A DNA stretch of 64,000 nt from Burkholderiales bacterium (GCA_020853025.1 JADYZP010000052.1:59371-123370), one strand, 5' to 3'. Counted from the first letter of the stretch, positions 52,575 to 61,856 are shown. Translations and numbers: made by a program. The notes: generated by a model from the letters alone, not told the origin.

Positions 52575-54203
52575 CTAGTTCGTCTCCGGCACCATCATGA
52601 TCGCTCCGCACGGGCATTCGGACACGCAGATGCCGCAGCCCTTGCAGTAGTCGTAGTTGAACTCGAAGCGCTTGCCGGGCCCCAGCTTGATCACCGAGTT
52701 GTCGGGGCACACGCCGTAGCAGTTGTCGCACTCGAAGCAGTTGCCGCAGGAAAGGCAGCGGCGCGCCTCGAACAGCGCATTGGTCTCGTTCAAGCCGCTG
52801 ACCACTTCATCGAAGGTCGACGTGCGCCGCGCCAGGTCCAGCATGGGCCGCACCGTCTTCGGTGCATCCGCGTAATACCACGCATTGAGCTTGTCGAAGG
52901 CGGCGATCTCATGTTTCGGCGGCGCGACGTAGGCCGTTCCGCGCAGCCAGGCGTCGATATGCCGAGCCGCCTTCTTGCCGTGGCCGACCGCGACGGTGAC
53001 CGTGCGCTCGGACGGCACCATGTCGCCGCCGGCGAAGAGCCCGGGAAAGCCGGTCATCATATTGGCACCGACCTGCACGACGCCGCCCTTGATTTCGAGT
53101 CCGGGTACGTTCTCGAGCAGCGACAGGTCGACGTCCTGGCCGAGCGCCAGCACCAGCGAATCGGCGGCCAACGTCTCGATCTCGCCAGTGGGTTGCGGAA
53201 ATCCCTTGTCGTCGAGTTCCATCTTCTCGACGGTAAGCGTGCCCTCGTCGCCCATGTTCTTGATCGTCGACAGCCACTTGATCAGCACGCCTTCCTGCAG
53301 CGCCTCCTCGACCTCGAAGTCGTGCGCCGGCATTTTCTCGCGCGTCCGGCGATAGACGATGATCGACTCGGTCGCACCCAGCCGCTTCGCGGTGCGCGCG
53401 ACGTCGAGCGCCGTGTTGCCGCCACCGTAGACGACGACGCGGCGGCCGAGCATCGGCTTGTCGTCGCCTTCCATGCCGCGCAGAACCGATACCGCATCGA
53501 GCATGCGCGCGGCCTCGCCGGCCGGAATGTAGGCGCGCTTGGCGATGTGCGCGCCGACGGCCAGGAAGGCCGCTGTGCAGCCCTCGGCTTGCATCGCCTT
53601 GTGGATGTCGCTGACTTTGCGACCGAGTTCGAGTTCGACGCCCAGGTCGACGATGCGCGCCACCTCGCCGTCGAGCACGTCGCGCGGCAGCCGGTATTTC
53701 GGGATGCCGAAGCGCATCATGCCGCCCGCCATCGGGCCGGCCTCGACGATCTTCACCGCGTGGCCCATGCGACGCAGGTGGTAGGCGGCCGACAGCCCCG
53801 AAGGACCGGCACCGACGACCAGCACCTTCTTGCCGCTCGACGGCGCCGGTGGATCGAACTTCCAGCCGCGATGCAGCGCCTCATCGCCCAGGAAACGCTC
53901 GACCGAGTTGATGCCGACGGCGGCGTCCAGCTGGCCGCGATTGCAAGCACCTTCGCAGGGGTGGTAGCAGACACGGCCCATGATCGCCGGCAGCGGATTG
54001 TCGACGACGAGCGCGCGCCATGCCGCCTCGTAATCGCCGGATTCGGCATGGTAGAGCCAGTGCTGGATGTTCTCTCCGGCCGGACAGGCGTTGTTGCACG
54101 GCGGCAACCGATCGACGTACAACGGGCGCTGCGCGCGCCACGAGCCTGTCTTGTTGGCGAGGCTCGAGCCGACGTCGAGGGTGATCGCGAATGGCTTATC
54201 CAC
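52575..54203 (-). CDS. GltD-like NAD(P)/FAD oxidoreductase fused to a 2x[4Fe-4S] ferredoxin domain
   Basis: A 542-residue electron-transfer subunit. An N-terminal Fe-S region (CNNACPAGENIQ, CYHPCEGACNRG) leads into a GltD-like flavin/NAD(P) module (VLVVGAGPSGLSAAYHL, VVVYGGGNTALDVARTAKR, LFAGGDMV). The C-terminus is a PorD-type ferredoxin (CLSCGNCFECDNCYGVCP, CKGCGICVSECPCGAI). It begins at GTG 54203, overlapping the beta-subunit gene by 8 bp. It probably links the 2-oxoacid oxidoreductase to NAD(P)H, as PadH does for phenylglyoxylate dehydrogenase. A role in glutamate synthesis is unlikely: no gltB is near. Confidence 0.88.
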   Translation of the reverse strand: MDKPFAITLDVGSSLANKTGSWRAQRPLYVDRLPPCNNACPAGENIQHWLYHAESGDYEAAWRALVVDNPLPAIMGRVCYHPCEGACNRGQLDAAVGINSVERFLGDEALHRGWKFDPPAPSSGKKVLVVGAGPSGLSAAYHLRRMGHAVKIVEAGPMAGGMMRFGIPKYRLPRDVLDGEVARIVDLGVELELGRKVSDIHKAMQAEGCTAAFLAVGAHIAKRAYIPAGEAARMLDAVSVLRGMEGDDKPMLGRRVVVYGGGNTALDVARTAKRLGATESIIVYRRTREKMPAHDFEVEEALQEGVLIKWLSTIKNMGDEGTLTVEKMELDDKGFPQPTGEIETLAADSLVLALGQDVDLSLLENVPGLEIKGGVVQVGANMMTGFPGLFAGGDMVPSERTVTVAVGHGKKAARHIDAWLRGTAYVAPPKHEIAAFDKLNAWYYADAPKTVRPMLDLARRTSTFDEVVSGLNETNALFEARRCLSCGNCFECDNCYGVCPDNSVIKLGPGKRFEFNYDYCKGCGICVSECPCGAIMMVPETN

Positions 54204-55236
54204 GGGTGGCCTCGTCTTCGAGCAGTCCGAACTCCTCGATATTGCGATCGGCCGTGGCCTGAATCAGCGCGATGCGCTCGCGACCTGCAGGGCTTGCGAA
54301 AAGGTGCGCAAAGCGCTTCTGCAGCTTCAGGTATTCGTCGACGGCGACCTTGCGGCGGATCGGCGTGCGTGCCGACACATGGCCATCGCGCGCCTCGAAC
54401 AGCGGGAACAGTCCGGACTCCACGGCAAGCCGCGCGATCCTGATGGTGTCGGCAGGCAGCGAGCCCCAGCCGAGCGGACAGGGAACGTGAATGTGGATGT
54501 AGCGCGCACCGTGAAATTCCATCGCCGTCGTCACCTTCAGCTCGAGGTCGTGCAGGTTGGCGACACTGGCGGTGGCGACGTAGGGAATGCGATGCGCCAT
54601 CGCGATCAGAGGTACGTTCTTGCCGGTTCCGGAGACGTTGCCCGGCTCGCGGCCGAGCGCCGGAGTAGTCGCCGTGCGCGCACCCGGCGGCGTCGCGCTC
54701 GAACGCTGGACGCCGGTGTTCATGTACGCTTCGTTGTCGTAGCAGATGTAGAGCACGTCGTCGTTGCGTTCGAACATCCCGGACAGGCAGCCGAATCCGA
54801 TGTCGGTGGTTCCGCCATCGCCGCCCTGGGCGACGACGCGCACGTGCGGCCGCCCGCGGACGCGCTGCGCGGCGGCCACGCCGGAGGCCACCGCGGCGGC
54901 ATTGCCGAACAGCGAATGGATCCACGGAATCTGCCACGATGTTTCCGGATACGGCGTGGAAAACACCTCGAGGCACCCGGTGGCGTTCACCGCGACCAGC
55001 TGGTTGTCGGTCGCGCGCATCGCCGCGTCGATGGCGTAGCGCGCACCCAGCGCTTCGCCGCATCCCTGGCAGGCGCGGTGCCCGGAGTTGAGCGAATTGG
55101 TGCGTCCGATGTCGGCCTGCACCGATCGCAGATTTTCCGGCAGCAGTCGATTGCCGACGGTGAACGTTCCCGTCTGGTAGAACTTGACGGGCTGTCTTTG
55201 GGTCGGCAGCTCCATGAGCTTCTCGTGTCTGTTCAT
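54196..55236 (-). CDS. porB: 2-Oxoacid (pyruvate-type):ferredoxin oxidoreductase beta subunit
   Basis: A 346-residue TPP-binding subunit. HRACQGCGEALGARY begins the core, GGDGGTTDIGFGCLSGMFER is the TPP/Mg motif, and YICYDNEAYMNTGVQRSSATPPGA is the signature of PorB-type pyruvate synthases. It forms the catalytic centre with the alpha subunit. Pyruvate is the likeliest substrate; other 2-oxoacids cannot be excluded. Confidence 0.9.
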   Translation of the reverse strand: MNRHEKLMELPTQRQPVKFYQTGTFTVGNRLLPENLRSVQADIGRTNSLNSGHRACQGCGEALGARYAIDAAMRATDNQLVAVNATGCLEVFSTPYPETSWQIPWIHSLFGNAAAVASGVAAAQRVRGRPHVRVVAQGGDGGTTDIGFGCLSGMFERNDDVLYICYDNEAYMNTGVQRSSATPPGARTATTPALGREPGNVSGTGKNVPLIAMAHRIPYVATASVANLHDLELKVTTAMEFHGARYIHIHVPCPLGWGSLPADTIRIARLAVESGLFPLFEARDGHVSARTPIRRKVAVDEYLKLQKRFAHLFASPAGRERIALIQATADRNIEEFGLLEDEATRG

Positions 55237-55322
55237 ATTCGCTTGCCTTCAATGACAGTCATTAATTCCGGCGTGGCGTATGGCGCGATGCCTGGACAGC
55301 CGTCCCGGCCGCGCGCCTGCCC

Positions 55323-56576
55323 TCACGCGATGCGCGAGGCCACCGTGCCCAGTCGGCGCAGGATTGCCTCTGCCGTCGGACCCGAGCGGCGCAGCGTCGT
55401 CTCGCGCTCCAGTTCGCCGGCGACGATGTCGGCGTTCAGGTCGAGGAACGTCACCTGCTCCAGTTCGTCGGCGCGTGCGTCGTCGAAAAGCTGCCGCAGC
55501 GAGCTCATCGTGATCGCGCGACCGCCCAGGCCGGCGATCACCGTGTAGCCCTTCAGCATGATGCCGGAGAGCGCCTTGCGCACGCCGTCGGAGACGATGC
55601 CACCCAGGCCCACGGCCAGGCATTTTTCCAGCACGACCACGCGCTTTGCACGCTCCAGCGCCTCGCGCAGGACGGCCAGCGGAAACGGCCGGAACGAGCA
55701 GATCGAAACGCAGCCGATCGCGATGCCGTCGTCGCGCATCGCGTCGATCACCTCCTTCACCGTGCCGATCACCGAACCCAGCGCGACGACAATGGTCTCG
55801 GCGTCGTCGCTGCGGTAGGTCCGGACGAGCCCGCCCGACTCGCGACCGAACTGGGCGACGAACTCGGCCGACAGCTTCGGGATCAGCGCAAGCGCGCGCA
55901 ACTGCTTGTGATGCGCCAGATAGCGCACCTCGGTGAACGCCTCGGGACCGACCATCGCGCCGATGGTCACCGGCTCGGAAGGATCGAGCACCTGGCGTGG
56001 CTCGAACGGCGGCAGGTACGCGTCGACCTGCGCCTGCGTCGGCATGTCGACGCGGTCGTAGGCGTGGGTGAGGATAAAGCCGTCCATGCAGACCATCACC
56101 GGGCACGACAGCTCTTCGGCCAGGCGAAACGCCTGGATGTGCAGGTCGAGCGCTTCCTGGTTCGTCTCCGCAAACAGCTGGATCCAGCCGGCGTCGCGCA
56201 TCGACATGCTGTCCGAATGGTCGTTCCAGATGTTGATAGGCGCTCCGATCGCGCGGGTGCCGATGGTCATCACGATCGGCAATCCCAGCCCCGACGCGTT
56301 GTAGACAGCTTCGGCCATGAACAGCAATCCCTGGCTCGACGTTGCGGTATAGGTGCGCGCGCCGGCGGCCGATGCGCCGATCGCCACCGACAGCGCGGCG
56401 AACTCGGATTCGACGTTGATGAATTCGCAGTTGGTGAGCTCGCCGGATTTCACCATCTCGCCGACACCCTCGACGATGTGCGTCTGCGGCGTGATCGGGT
56501 AGGCGCAGATGACCTGCGGGCGGCAAAGCGCGATGGCCTCGGCGACCGCGCGCGAACCTTCAATCTGCTTGAGCAT
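55323..56576 (-). CDS. porA: 2-Oxoacid:ferredoxin oxidoreductase alpha subunit
   Basis: A 417-residue alpha subunit. CAYPITPQTHIVEGVGEMVKSG near residue 25 is the TPP-pyrimidine domain motif, and SSQGLLFMAEAVYNASGLGLPIVM with GTRAIGAPINIWNDHSDSM is typical of PorA. The ATG lies 16 bp inside the end of the gamma gene. An 86-bp gap separates it from the beta gene. Confidence 0.9.
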   Translation of the reverse strand: MLKQIEGSRAVAEAIALCRPQVICAYPITPQTHIVEGVGEMVKSGELTNCEFINVESEFAALSVAIGASAAGARTYTATSSQGLLFMAEAVYNASGLGLPIVMTIGTRAIGAPINIWNDHSDSMSMRDAGWIQLFAETNQEALDLHIQAFRLAEELSCPVMVCMDGFILTHAYDRVDMPTQAQVDAYLPPFEPRQVLDPSEPVTIGAMVGPEAFTEVRYLAHHKQLRALALIPKLSAEFVAQFGRESGGLVRTYRSDDAETIVVALGSVIGTVKEVIDAMRDDGIAIGCVSICSFRPFPLAVLREALERAKRVVVLEKCLAVGLGGIVSDGVRKALSGIMLKGYTVIAGLGGRAITMSSLRQLFDDARADELEQVTFLDLNADIVAGELERETTLRRSGPTAEAILRRLGTVASRIA

Positions 56577-57147
56577 CGACGCTCTCCTCGGCGCGGCTGA
56601 CCAGCGCGAAGGCTTCCTCGGCTGCGGCGATATTCTGCTCGGCGATGGTTCGTGGAAACTTGTCGCGAATGGCGGCGACCACCGACTCCAGACGCACCTG
56701 CCGGCTGATCGCGGCAAAGCCGCCGAGCAGCGCGGCATTCGGCAGCGGGCGTCCGACATGTTTCATCGCCAGTGAAGTCGCGGGCACCGTGCAGCGCCGC
56801 CGGCGGTTGCCGCCGAGCGCCATCTCGGCAATCCCCAGCTCGCCGAAGCTGCGTCTCGAATTGATCAGGATGTAGCCTTCCGTTGCGAGACCGTTGAAGA
56901 CGTCGACCTGATGCAGCAGCGTCGAATCCTGGATGATCAGCGCGTCCGGCGCCAGCACCGGCTCGCGCAACCGGATTTCGCGGTCGTCGATCCGGCAAAA
57001 CGCCATTACCGGCGCGCCCATGCGCTCGGAGCCGAAGCTCGGGAACGCCTGCGCGTGGCGCCCTTCGATGAACGCGGCGACCGAGAGCAGTTCGGCGCCG
57101 GTGACGACCCCCTGCCCTCCACGTCCGTGAATGCGAATCTGGAACAT
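56560..57147 (-). CDS. porG: 2-Oxoacid:ferredoxin oxidoreductase gamma subunit
   Basis: A 195-residue gamma subunit beginning MFQIRIHGRGGQGVVTGAELL, the family signature for CoA-related binding, followed by FGSERMGAPVMAFCRI. It is the first gene of the POR operon, which then runs alpha, beta and the GltD/ferredoxin fusion. An FNR-type box lies about 120 bp upstream. Confidence 0.92.
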   Translation of the reverse strand: MFQIRIHGRGGQGVVTGAELLSVAAFIEGRHAQAFPSFGSERMGAPVMAFCRIDDREIRLREPVLAPDALIIQDSTLLHQVDVFNGLATEGYILINSRRSFGELGIAEMALGGNRRRRCTVPATSLAMKHVGRPLPNAALLGGFAAISRQVRLESVVAAIRDKFPRTIAEQNIAAAEEAFALVSRAEESVDAQAD

Positions 57148-57260
57148 GACTGCACACCCGTCCTGCTGCGTTGCTGCTCGCCGTCACTGCGGCCCGCACG
57201 GCGTGTCTCACGCCGCATCCGAAGCTTTGGCGTATCCTGCACCTGCCTTCGAAATCGCGG

Positions 57261-57274
57261 TTGACCTATGTCAA
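57261..57274 (-). promoter_or_regulatory. FNR-type palindrome upstream of the POR operon
   Basis: TTGAC-CTAT-GTCAA is a perfect palindrome of the CRP/FNR class, centred about 120 bp before the porG ATG (57147). A GATACG hexamer downstream on the - strand is a weak -10 candidate. The rest of the 375-bp gap 57148-57522 shows no gene or other signal I can support. Confidence 0.5.
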
Positions 57275-57522
57275 TGGCAGCGAGGGTCGCGCGCAGCGCA
57301 TGGCGATCGAAGAGATAGCGCCAGTGCAGCGCAAGTGGGTGACGGTGCGATTGCGCTGCCGGCCGGGCCGAATCACATCCGGTCGTTCCGGGCGCCGTGT
57401 TGTCTCGCGATGCGCAATCGTTGCAACCAGCGGTGGCCCAGCCGGCCCAGCAAGTAGCCGCACGGTGTTCTGGCCTGGCGATGCGGCCTCGACCGCATGA
57501 ATGTTGCTGCGTCGCCGGCGCG

Positions 57523-58473
57523 TCACGCGGTCGGAATGCGGTCCCTGTTCGCCATCGTCCAGTCGTCGAAACTCTGCAACGCCGGATTCAGTGCGCGAGA
57601 CTGGTCGAGATCGCGCGCACCGACGAAATCGCCCTCGAAATCGCGCTTGAACTGGAACATGTTGCCCAGGTCGTCGGCACCGGGGAAGCCGAAGCTGCGA
57701 TAGGCTTCCGGCGTGACGGCGTTGTAATGGACGGGGCGGCCGAGCGCGCGTGCCAGCGCGGCCGCCATCTCGACTCCGGTCGGATGACCGCCGGCGATGC
57801 CGACGCGCTTGCCGATCATCGACTCGCCGCGTTTGAAGATCCCATACGCGCAGCGGCCGATATCCTCGGCGGCGATCCCCGGCAGCCTCGCCTCACCCAT
57901 CGGCAACGTGAACACCAGCTCGCCATCGGGTCCGGGCTTGGGGTTCATGCCGAAGGTGATGAGGTTGTCCCAGAAGAACGAAGTCAGCAGGTAGGTCGTC
58001 GGCACACCGGCGGCGGTGAACAACGCGTCGGACTCGCCCTTGCCGTCGAAGTGCGGAACCTTGTACTTTTCCTGCAGCGTCGGCATCCGGTCGTCGGCCA
58101 GCGGCAACCACCGCCGCGTGTCCTCGAGCGTGGACCAGATCGCGTGGCGAATGCCGGCGGCTTTCGCGGCGCGTGCCATCGCCCCGGCTTGCGCGATTTC
58201 CTTCTCGGGTGAAAAGTGATCCCAGAAGAAGGTCACGAAGTACGCGCCCCAGGCGCCCTGCAGCGCGCGAGTCAGGCTCGCGTCGTCGTCGATGTCGGCG
58301 GCGACGACTTCGGCGCCCATCCGTGCCAACGCACGCCCCTTCTCCGACTCGACATTGCGGGTGATCGCCCGCGCCGAAAAGCCGCCCTTCGGGTCGGCGA
58401 GAATCGCCCGTACCAGCCCACCGCCCTGCGCGCCCGTCGCGCCGACGATCGCAATGATCTTCTTCTCGTCCAT
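57523..58473 (-). CDS. NmrA-family NAD(P)-binding protein
   Basis: A 316-residue atypical short-chain-dehydrogenase protein of the NmrA/HSCARG type. It has the N-terminal Rossmann motif IVGATGAQGGGLVRAIL, then AEVVAADIDDDASLTRALQGAWGAYFVT, and lacks a normal YxxxK catalytic pair. Such proteins bind NAD(P) and may sense redox state rather than catalyse. AAAGGAG precedes the ATG. It is divergent from cbpA. Confidence 0.87.
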   Translation of the reverse strand: MDEKKIIAIVGATGAQGGGLVRAILADPKGGFSARAITRNVESEKGRALARMGAEVVAADIDDDASLTRALQGAWGAYFVTFFWDHFSPEKEIAQAGAMARAAKAAGIRHAIWSTLEDTRRWLPLADDRMPTLQEKYKVPHFDGKGESDALFTAAGVPTTYLLTSFFWDNLITFGMNPKPGPDGELVFTLPMGEARLPGIAAEDIGRCAYGIFKRGESMIGKRVGIAGGHPTGVEMAAALARALGRPVHYNAVTPEAYRSFGFPGADDLGNMFQFKRDFEGDFVGARDLDQSRALNPALQSFDDWTMANRDRIPTA

Positions 58474-58647
58474 CCAGGTGCTCCTTTGCCGGTGAGTGCG
58501 CAGCCGGATCCGCTGTCGCGACAGCGGAATCATAGACGAAGGTGCCGGCCCGCTTCGCTGCCGGAACCGAAACAGGCCGCGCGAGCGCCAAAGCCGCCGC
58601 GGCGCCGTCATAATGGCGCCTGACACGCTGGGAGCCATCAGGGTTCG

Positions 58648-59598
58648 ATGATGAAATACAAGGACTATTACGAAATTCTGGGTGTCGCACGCGACGCCGA
58701 TGCCGACGCCATCAAGACGGCGTACCGCCGTCTCGCGCGCAAGTACCATCCCGACGTTTCCAAGGAGAAAAATGCCGAGGCGAAGTTCAAGGAGATGGCC
58801 GAAGCCTACGAAACGCTCAAGGATCCGGAAAAACGCGCGGCCTACGATCAGCTCGGTCGCCACGCGCCCGGCGAGGACTTTCGCCCGCCGCCCGACTGGG
58901 GACAGCATTTTGCGCAGGGCCAGGGCGGTTTCGACGACATCGACTTCGCCGACCTCTTCGCCGGATTGGCAGGTCGACAAGGACGCGCCAGCGGTCCCCG
59001 TGCCGATCGTGCGATGGCCGGCAGCGACTACGAGGCCGTCGTTCGCCTTTCCTTCGACCAGGCGTTTCACGGCACCGAGATCGATTTCACGCTTTCGGCG
59101 CTGGAATGGAGCCCGGACGGCAGCATGCGCCGCGTGCCGCATCGGGTGAAGACGCGCATTCCGCGCGGCGTCACCGATGGCGAAAAGCTGCGCGTGCCGG
59201 GCAAAGGCGGCAAGGGGATCAACGGTGGACCCGACGGCGATCTCTACCTCGACATCGAAGTGACCGCGCATCCGCTGTATCGGGTATCCGGCCGGGACCT
59301 CTACGTCGACCTGCCATTGGCGCCGTGGGAGGCGGTCCTGGGCACCAGCGTCAACCTGCCGACCCCCGGCGGCTCGGTCGCGCTGCGCGTCCCGGCAGGC
59401 ACCCGCGCCGGACAGCAACTGCGGCTGGCGGGCCGCGGCATGGCGCGCGGTGGCGGCACGCCGGGCAATCTGCTGGCTATCGCGCGCATCGAAGTGCCGA
59501 CCACGCTCGACGATCGCCAGCGCGCGCTGTACCGCGAGTTGTCCGAGATCTCGAACTTCAATCCGCGCGCACAACTCGATGAGGAGACCGCCCGATGA
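58648..59598 (+). CDS. cbpA: Curved-DNA-binding co-chaperone CbpA (DnaJ-like)
   Basis: A 316-residue DnaJ homologue without the zinc-finger domain. The J-domain has the HPD tripeptide (RKYHPDVSKEKNAEAKFKEM), followed by a Gly/Phe-rich region and the two C-terminal substrate domains (VKTRIPRGVTDGEKLRVPGKG). It stimulates DnaK and binds curved DNA. Two ATGs (58648, 58651) are adjacent. cbpM overlaps its stop codon. Confidence 0.95.
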   Translation: MMKYKDYYEILGVARDADADAIKTAYRRLARKYHPDVSKEKNAEAKFKEMAEAYETLKDPEKRAAYDQLGRHAPGEDFRPPPDWGQHFAQGQGGFDDIDFADLFAGLAGRQGRASGPRADRAMAGSDYEAVVRLSFDQAFHGTEIDFTLSALEWSPDGSMRRVPHRVKTRIPRGVTDGEKLRVPGKGGKGINGGPDGDLYLDIEVTAHPLYRVSGRDLYVDLPLAPWEAVLGTSVNLPTPGGSVALRVPAGTRAGQQLRLAGRGMARGGGTPGNLLAIARIEVPTTLDDRQRALYRELSEISNFNPRAQLDEETAR

Positions 59599-59909
59599 AT
59601 GTTGCGACCGACGATGCCGTTCGCCTGGACTCGGTGACCGAGATCACCTGGACGCAGCTCGTGGGCGCCTGCGCCATGCCCGAGGTCGAGTTGCGCGAGC
59701 TGGTCGCCTACGGCGCGCTGGTTCCGCGCGACCCGGACGCGCCGACGTGGACTTTCGAAGCGCGCGCGCTGGTCGTCGCGCGCACCGCATCGAAGCTGCG
59801 TCATGACTTCGAACTCGACGCGCACGGCGTCAGCGTCGTGCTCTCCTACGTCGAGCGCATCGAACAACTGCAGTCGGAAATTCGCAGGCTGCGTGCGCAG
59901 ATGGGATGA
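59595..59909 (+). CDS. cbpM: Chaperone modulator CbpM
   Basis: A 104-residue MerR-like protein that inhibits CbpA. A short N-terminal strand region (ITWTQLVGACAMPEVELRELVAYGALVP) and a C-terminal helix (IEQLQSEIRRLRAQ) match the family. It is coupled to cbpA by ATGA, the usual arrangement. Confidence 0.93.
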   Translation: MNVATDDAVRLDSVTEITWTQLVGACAMPEVELRELVAYGALVPRDPDAPTWTFEARALVVARTASKLRHDFELDAHGVSVVLSYVERIEQLQSEIRRLRAQMG

Positions 59910-59987
59910 GACGTCCGCCACACTCGCTGCGCTTCACCTGGCGGCCGCGCGCGTGACACGGTCCGCGCACGCCGGCATTGGCACGGA

Positions 59988-60767
59988 CTACATCTGCCGA
60001 AACAGATGGGCGTAGGCACGACTGACGGCCAGCGTTTCCGGCCTTGTCTTCAGACGAACAGATACGCGACCCGCAAGGTCGCGCGTCGTCGTCGCAACGT
60101 GCGCGACGTTGACGATCGTGCCGCGGTGAATCTGCCAGAACCGCTCACCATCCAGTTGTGCGGCGAGTTCCCGCAGCGACGTGCGGATCAGCGCCTCGCC
60201 GTCGGCGGTGAACACGCTCGTGTACTTGTCGTTGGCCTCGAAATAGCAGACGTCGTCGACGGCGATCAGCCGCACCTGCGATCCCGCCGCGGCGCGGATC
60301 CAGGCCAGGCGTTCGGCGCCCGGCGGTGAAGAGCCCACGCCGAAATGCGCGCGCAGCAACGCCAGTGCCTGCGCGACATCCCCGGTCGCCGGCATGCGCG
60401 GCGTGGCCGTCAGACGGTCCTGGAGCCGGCGCACCGCTTCGGCGAGCCGCTCGTCGCCGACCGGTTTCAGCAAATAGTCGACGGCGGCGCGGTCGAACGC
60501 GGCCAGTGCGTATTCGTCGTGCGCCGTGACGAAGACGACGTGAACGCCGGCGAGATCGCGCGCGACGTCGAGTCCGGAAAACCCGGGCATCCGGATGTCG
60601 AGAAACGCGATATCCGGCGCCTCCGCAGCGATCAATGCGCGGGCCTCGGGTCCGTTGGCGGCAACGCCGGCGATAACCAGTTCCGGCCAGACGACGGCGA
60701 GCCGCTCGCGCAGATAGCGCGCGAGCCGGGGCTCGTCGTCGGCGATGACCGCGGTCGCTGCCTTCAT
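59988..60767 (-). CDS. LytTR-family response regulator
   Basis: A 259-residue regulator: receiver domain (DDEPRLARYL, phospho-acceptor Asp in AFLDIRMPGFSGLDV, VDYLLKPV) and a C-terminal LytTR DNA-binding domain (EANDKYTSVFTADGEALIRTSL, FWQIHRGTIVNV). It resembles AlgR/LytR. Its ATG overlaps the stop of the partner kinase gene. The kinase lacks its ATP-binding core, so how this regulator is phosphorylated is unclear. Confidence 0.93.
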   Translation of the reverse strand: MKAATAVIADDEPRLARYLRERLAVVWPELVIAGVAANGPEARALIAAEAPDIAFLDIRMPGFSGLDVARDLAGVHVVFVTAHDEYALAAFDRAAVDYLLKPVGDERLAEAVRRLQDRLTATPRMPATGDVAQALALLRAHFGVGSSPPGAERLAWIRAAAGSQVRLIAVDDVCYFEANDKYTSVFTADGEALIRTSLRELAAQLDGERFWQIHRGTIVNVAHVATTTRDLAGRVSVRLKTRPETLAVSRAYAHLFRQM

Positions 60768-61630
60768 GCGCCCACCGGAATGCGCAAGGTGATCCGCGCC
60801 CCGGTCGGGACGTTGTCCTCGATGACGAGCGTTGCCGCCGCGCCATAGAGCGCTCGCAACCTTGCGCGCAGATGATCGATCTGCGCGGACAGCGTCGTCG
60901 ACTCGCACCCCGCTGCGGCGGCGGATCCGCGCAGCAGCGCGATCAGCCTTTCGATCATCTGCTTCGCGGTCGCCGGCTCGGAATCGATCAGGCTGACGAC
61001 GTTGGCCAACGTGTTGTAGAGGAAGTGCGGTTCCACCTGCGCTTCGAGCAACTTGAGCTGCGCGAGGGCTGCGGAACGCTCGGCGACCGCGACGCGCGCC
61101 TGCTCGTGCTCGAACGCCGCCTGCATGCGGGCGGCGCGGGCGCGCGGGATGAAAATGAGCAGCAGCACGCTGGAGATGATGACCGACACCGTGCCGATGG
61201 CGAGCGCGCCGCGTGGTGAAAAGATCGCGGCGCGCATCGTCTGGTAGTCCAGCAGCGTGGCGGCCAGCCAATATCCGATGAAGGTTCCGAAAAGCGGCAA
61301 CACCGTGTAGAACAGCGCCTTTGCACCCAGGCCGCGCGCGTTGATGTCTGGCAGCAAACGCTCGCCCGCGACGAACAACGCATGGATGCAAAAGCCGATG
61401 CACTGCGCAATGACGAATATCGGCCAAAGCATGGCCGACAACGGCGCGCCCGCGTTGAACAGCAGATTGAGCCCGACGAAGAGAAGCACGAACAACAGGT
61501 TCCAGATGAACGTGTAGACGAGGTCGCGCGGCAAAGAGCGCGGGATAAGGCGGAAGATCGGGATGAACTCGAGCGGATGCATCCCCTGCGTCGTCCGGCA
61601 TTGCGCGGGCTGGGTGGCGGTGTTCGACAT
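60764..61630 (-). CDS. LytS/AlgZ-type sensor kinase with internal deletion of the ATPase core
   Basis: A 288-residue membrane protein. Four or so hydrophobic helices occupy about residues 30-165, then a coiled stretch and the histidine box LEAQVEPHFLYNTLANVVSLID. In the family the ATP-binding domain follows, with N and G boxes. Here the text passes from STTLSAQIDHL directly to RARLRALYGAAATLVIEDN, the domain's last segment, so about 90 central residues are missing in frame. ATP binding should be lost. GGAGGA precedes the ATG. Either a decayed kinase or a phosphorylation-independent receptor. Confidence 0.88.
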   Translation of the reverse strand: MSNTATQPAQCRTTQGMHPLEFIPIFRLIPRSLPRDLVYTFIWNLLFVLLFVGLNLLFNAGAPLSAMLWPIFVIAQCIGFCIHALFVAGERLLPDINARGLGAKALFYTVLPLFGTFIGYWLAATLLDYQTMRAAIFSPRGALAIGTVSVIISSVLLLIFIPRARAARMQAAFEHEQARVAVAERSAALAQLKLLEAQVEPHFLYNTLANVVSLIDSEPATAKQMIERLIALLRGSAAAAGCESTTLSAQIDHLRARLRALYGAAATLVIEDNVPTGARITLRIPVGA

Positions 61631-61856
61631 CGCGAAAGTATCCTCCGGTCGGCTGCGGGCTCTCGTGTTCCAGCCCGTTGCCGAATTGTCCGGGATACCG
61701 CGCGCCGCCGGCGACGGGCGTGCGACGAACCAGCGCCGGCAAGCGCCAACGGTAGCCTGGCGGCGCCAACGGCCGGTGCCGGTCGCTGCGCAGACCAACA
61801 CGGCGGTGCCAGCCTCATCGCATGCGCCTCCCGCTACCAAGCTGCCAGAGGTGCAG

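Noticed and set aside
52575-54203. Glutamate synthase small subunit
   Set aside because: The GltD-like module is fused to a PorD-type ferredoxin and lies in a 2-oxoacid oxidoreductase operon with no large glutamate synthase subunit.
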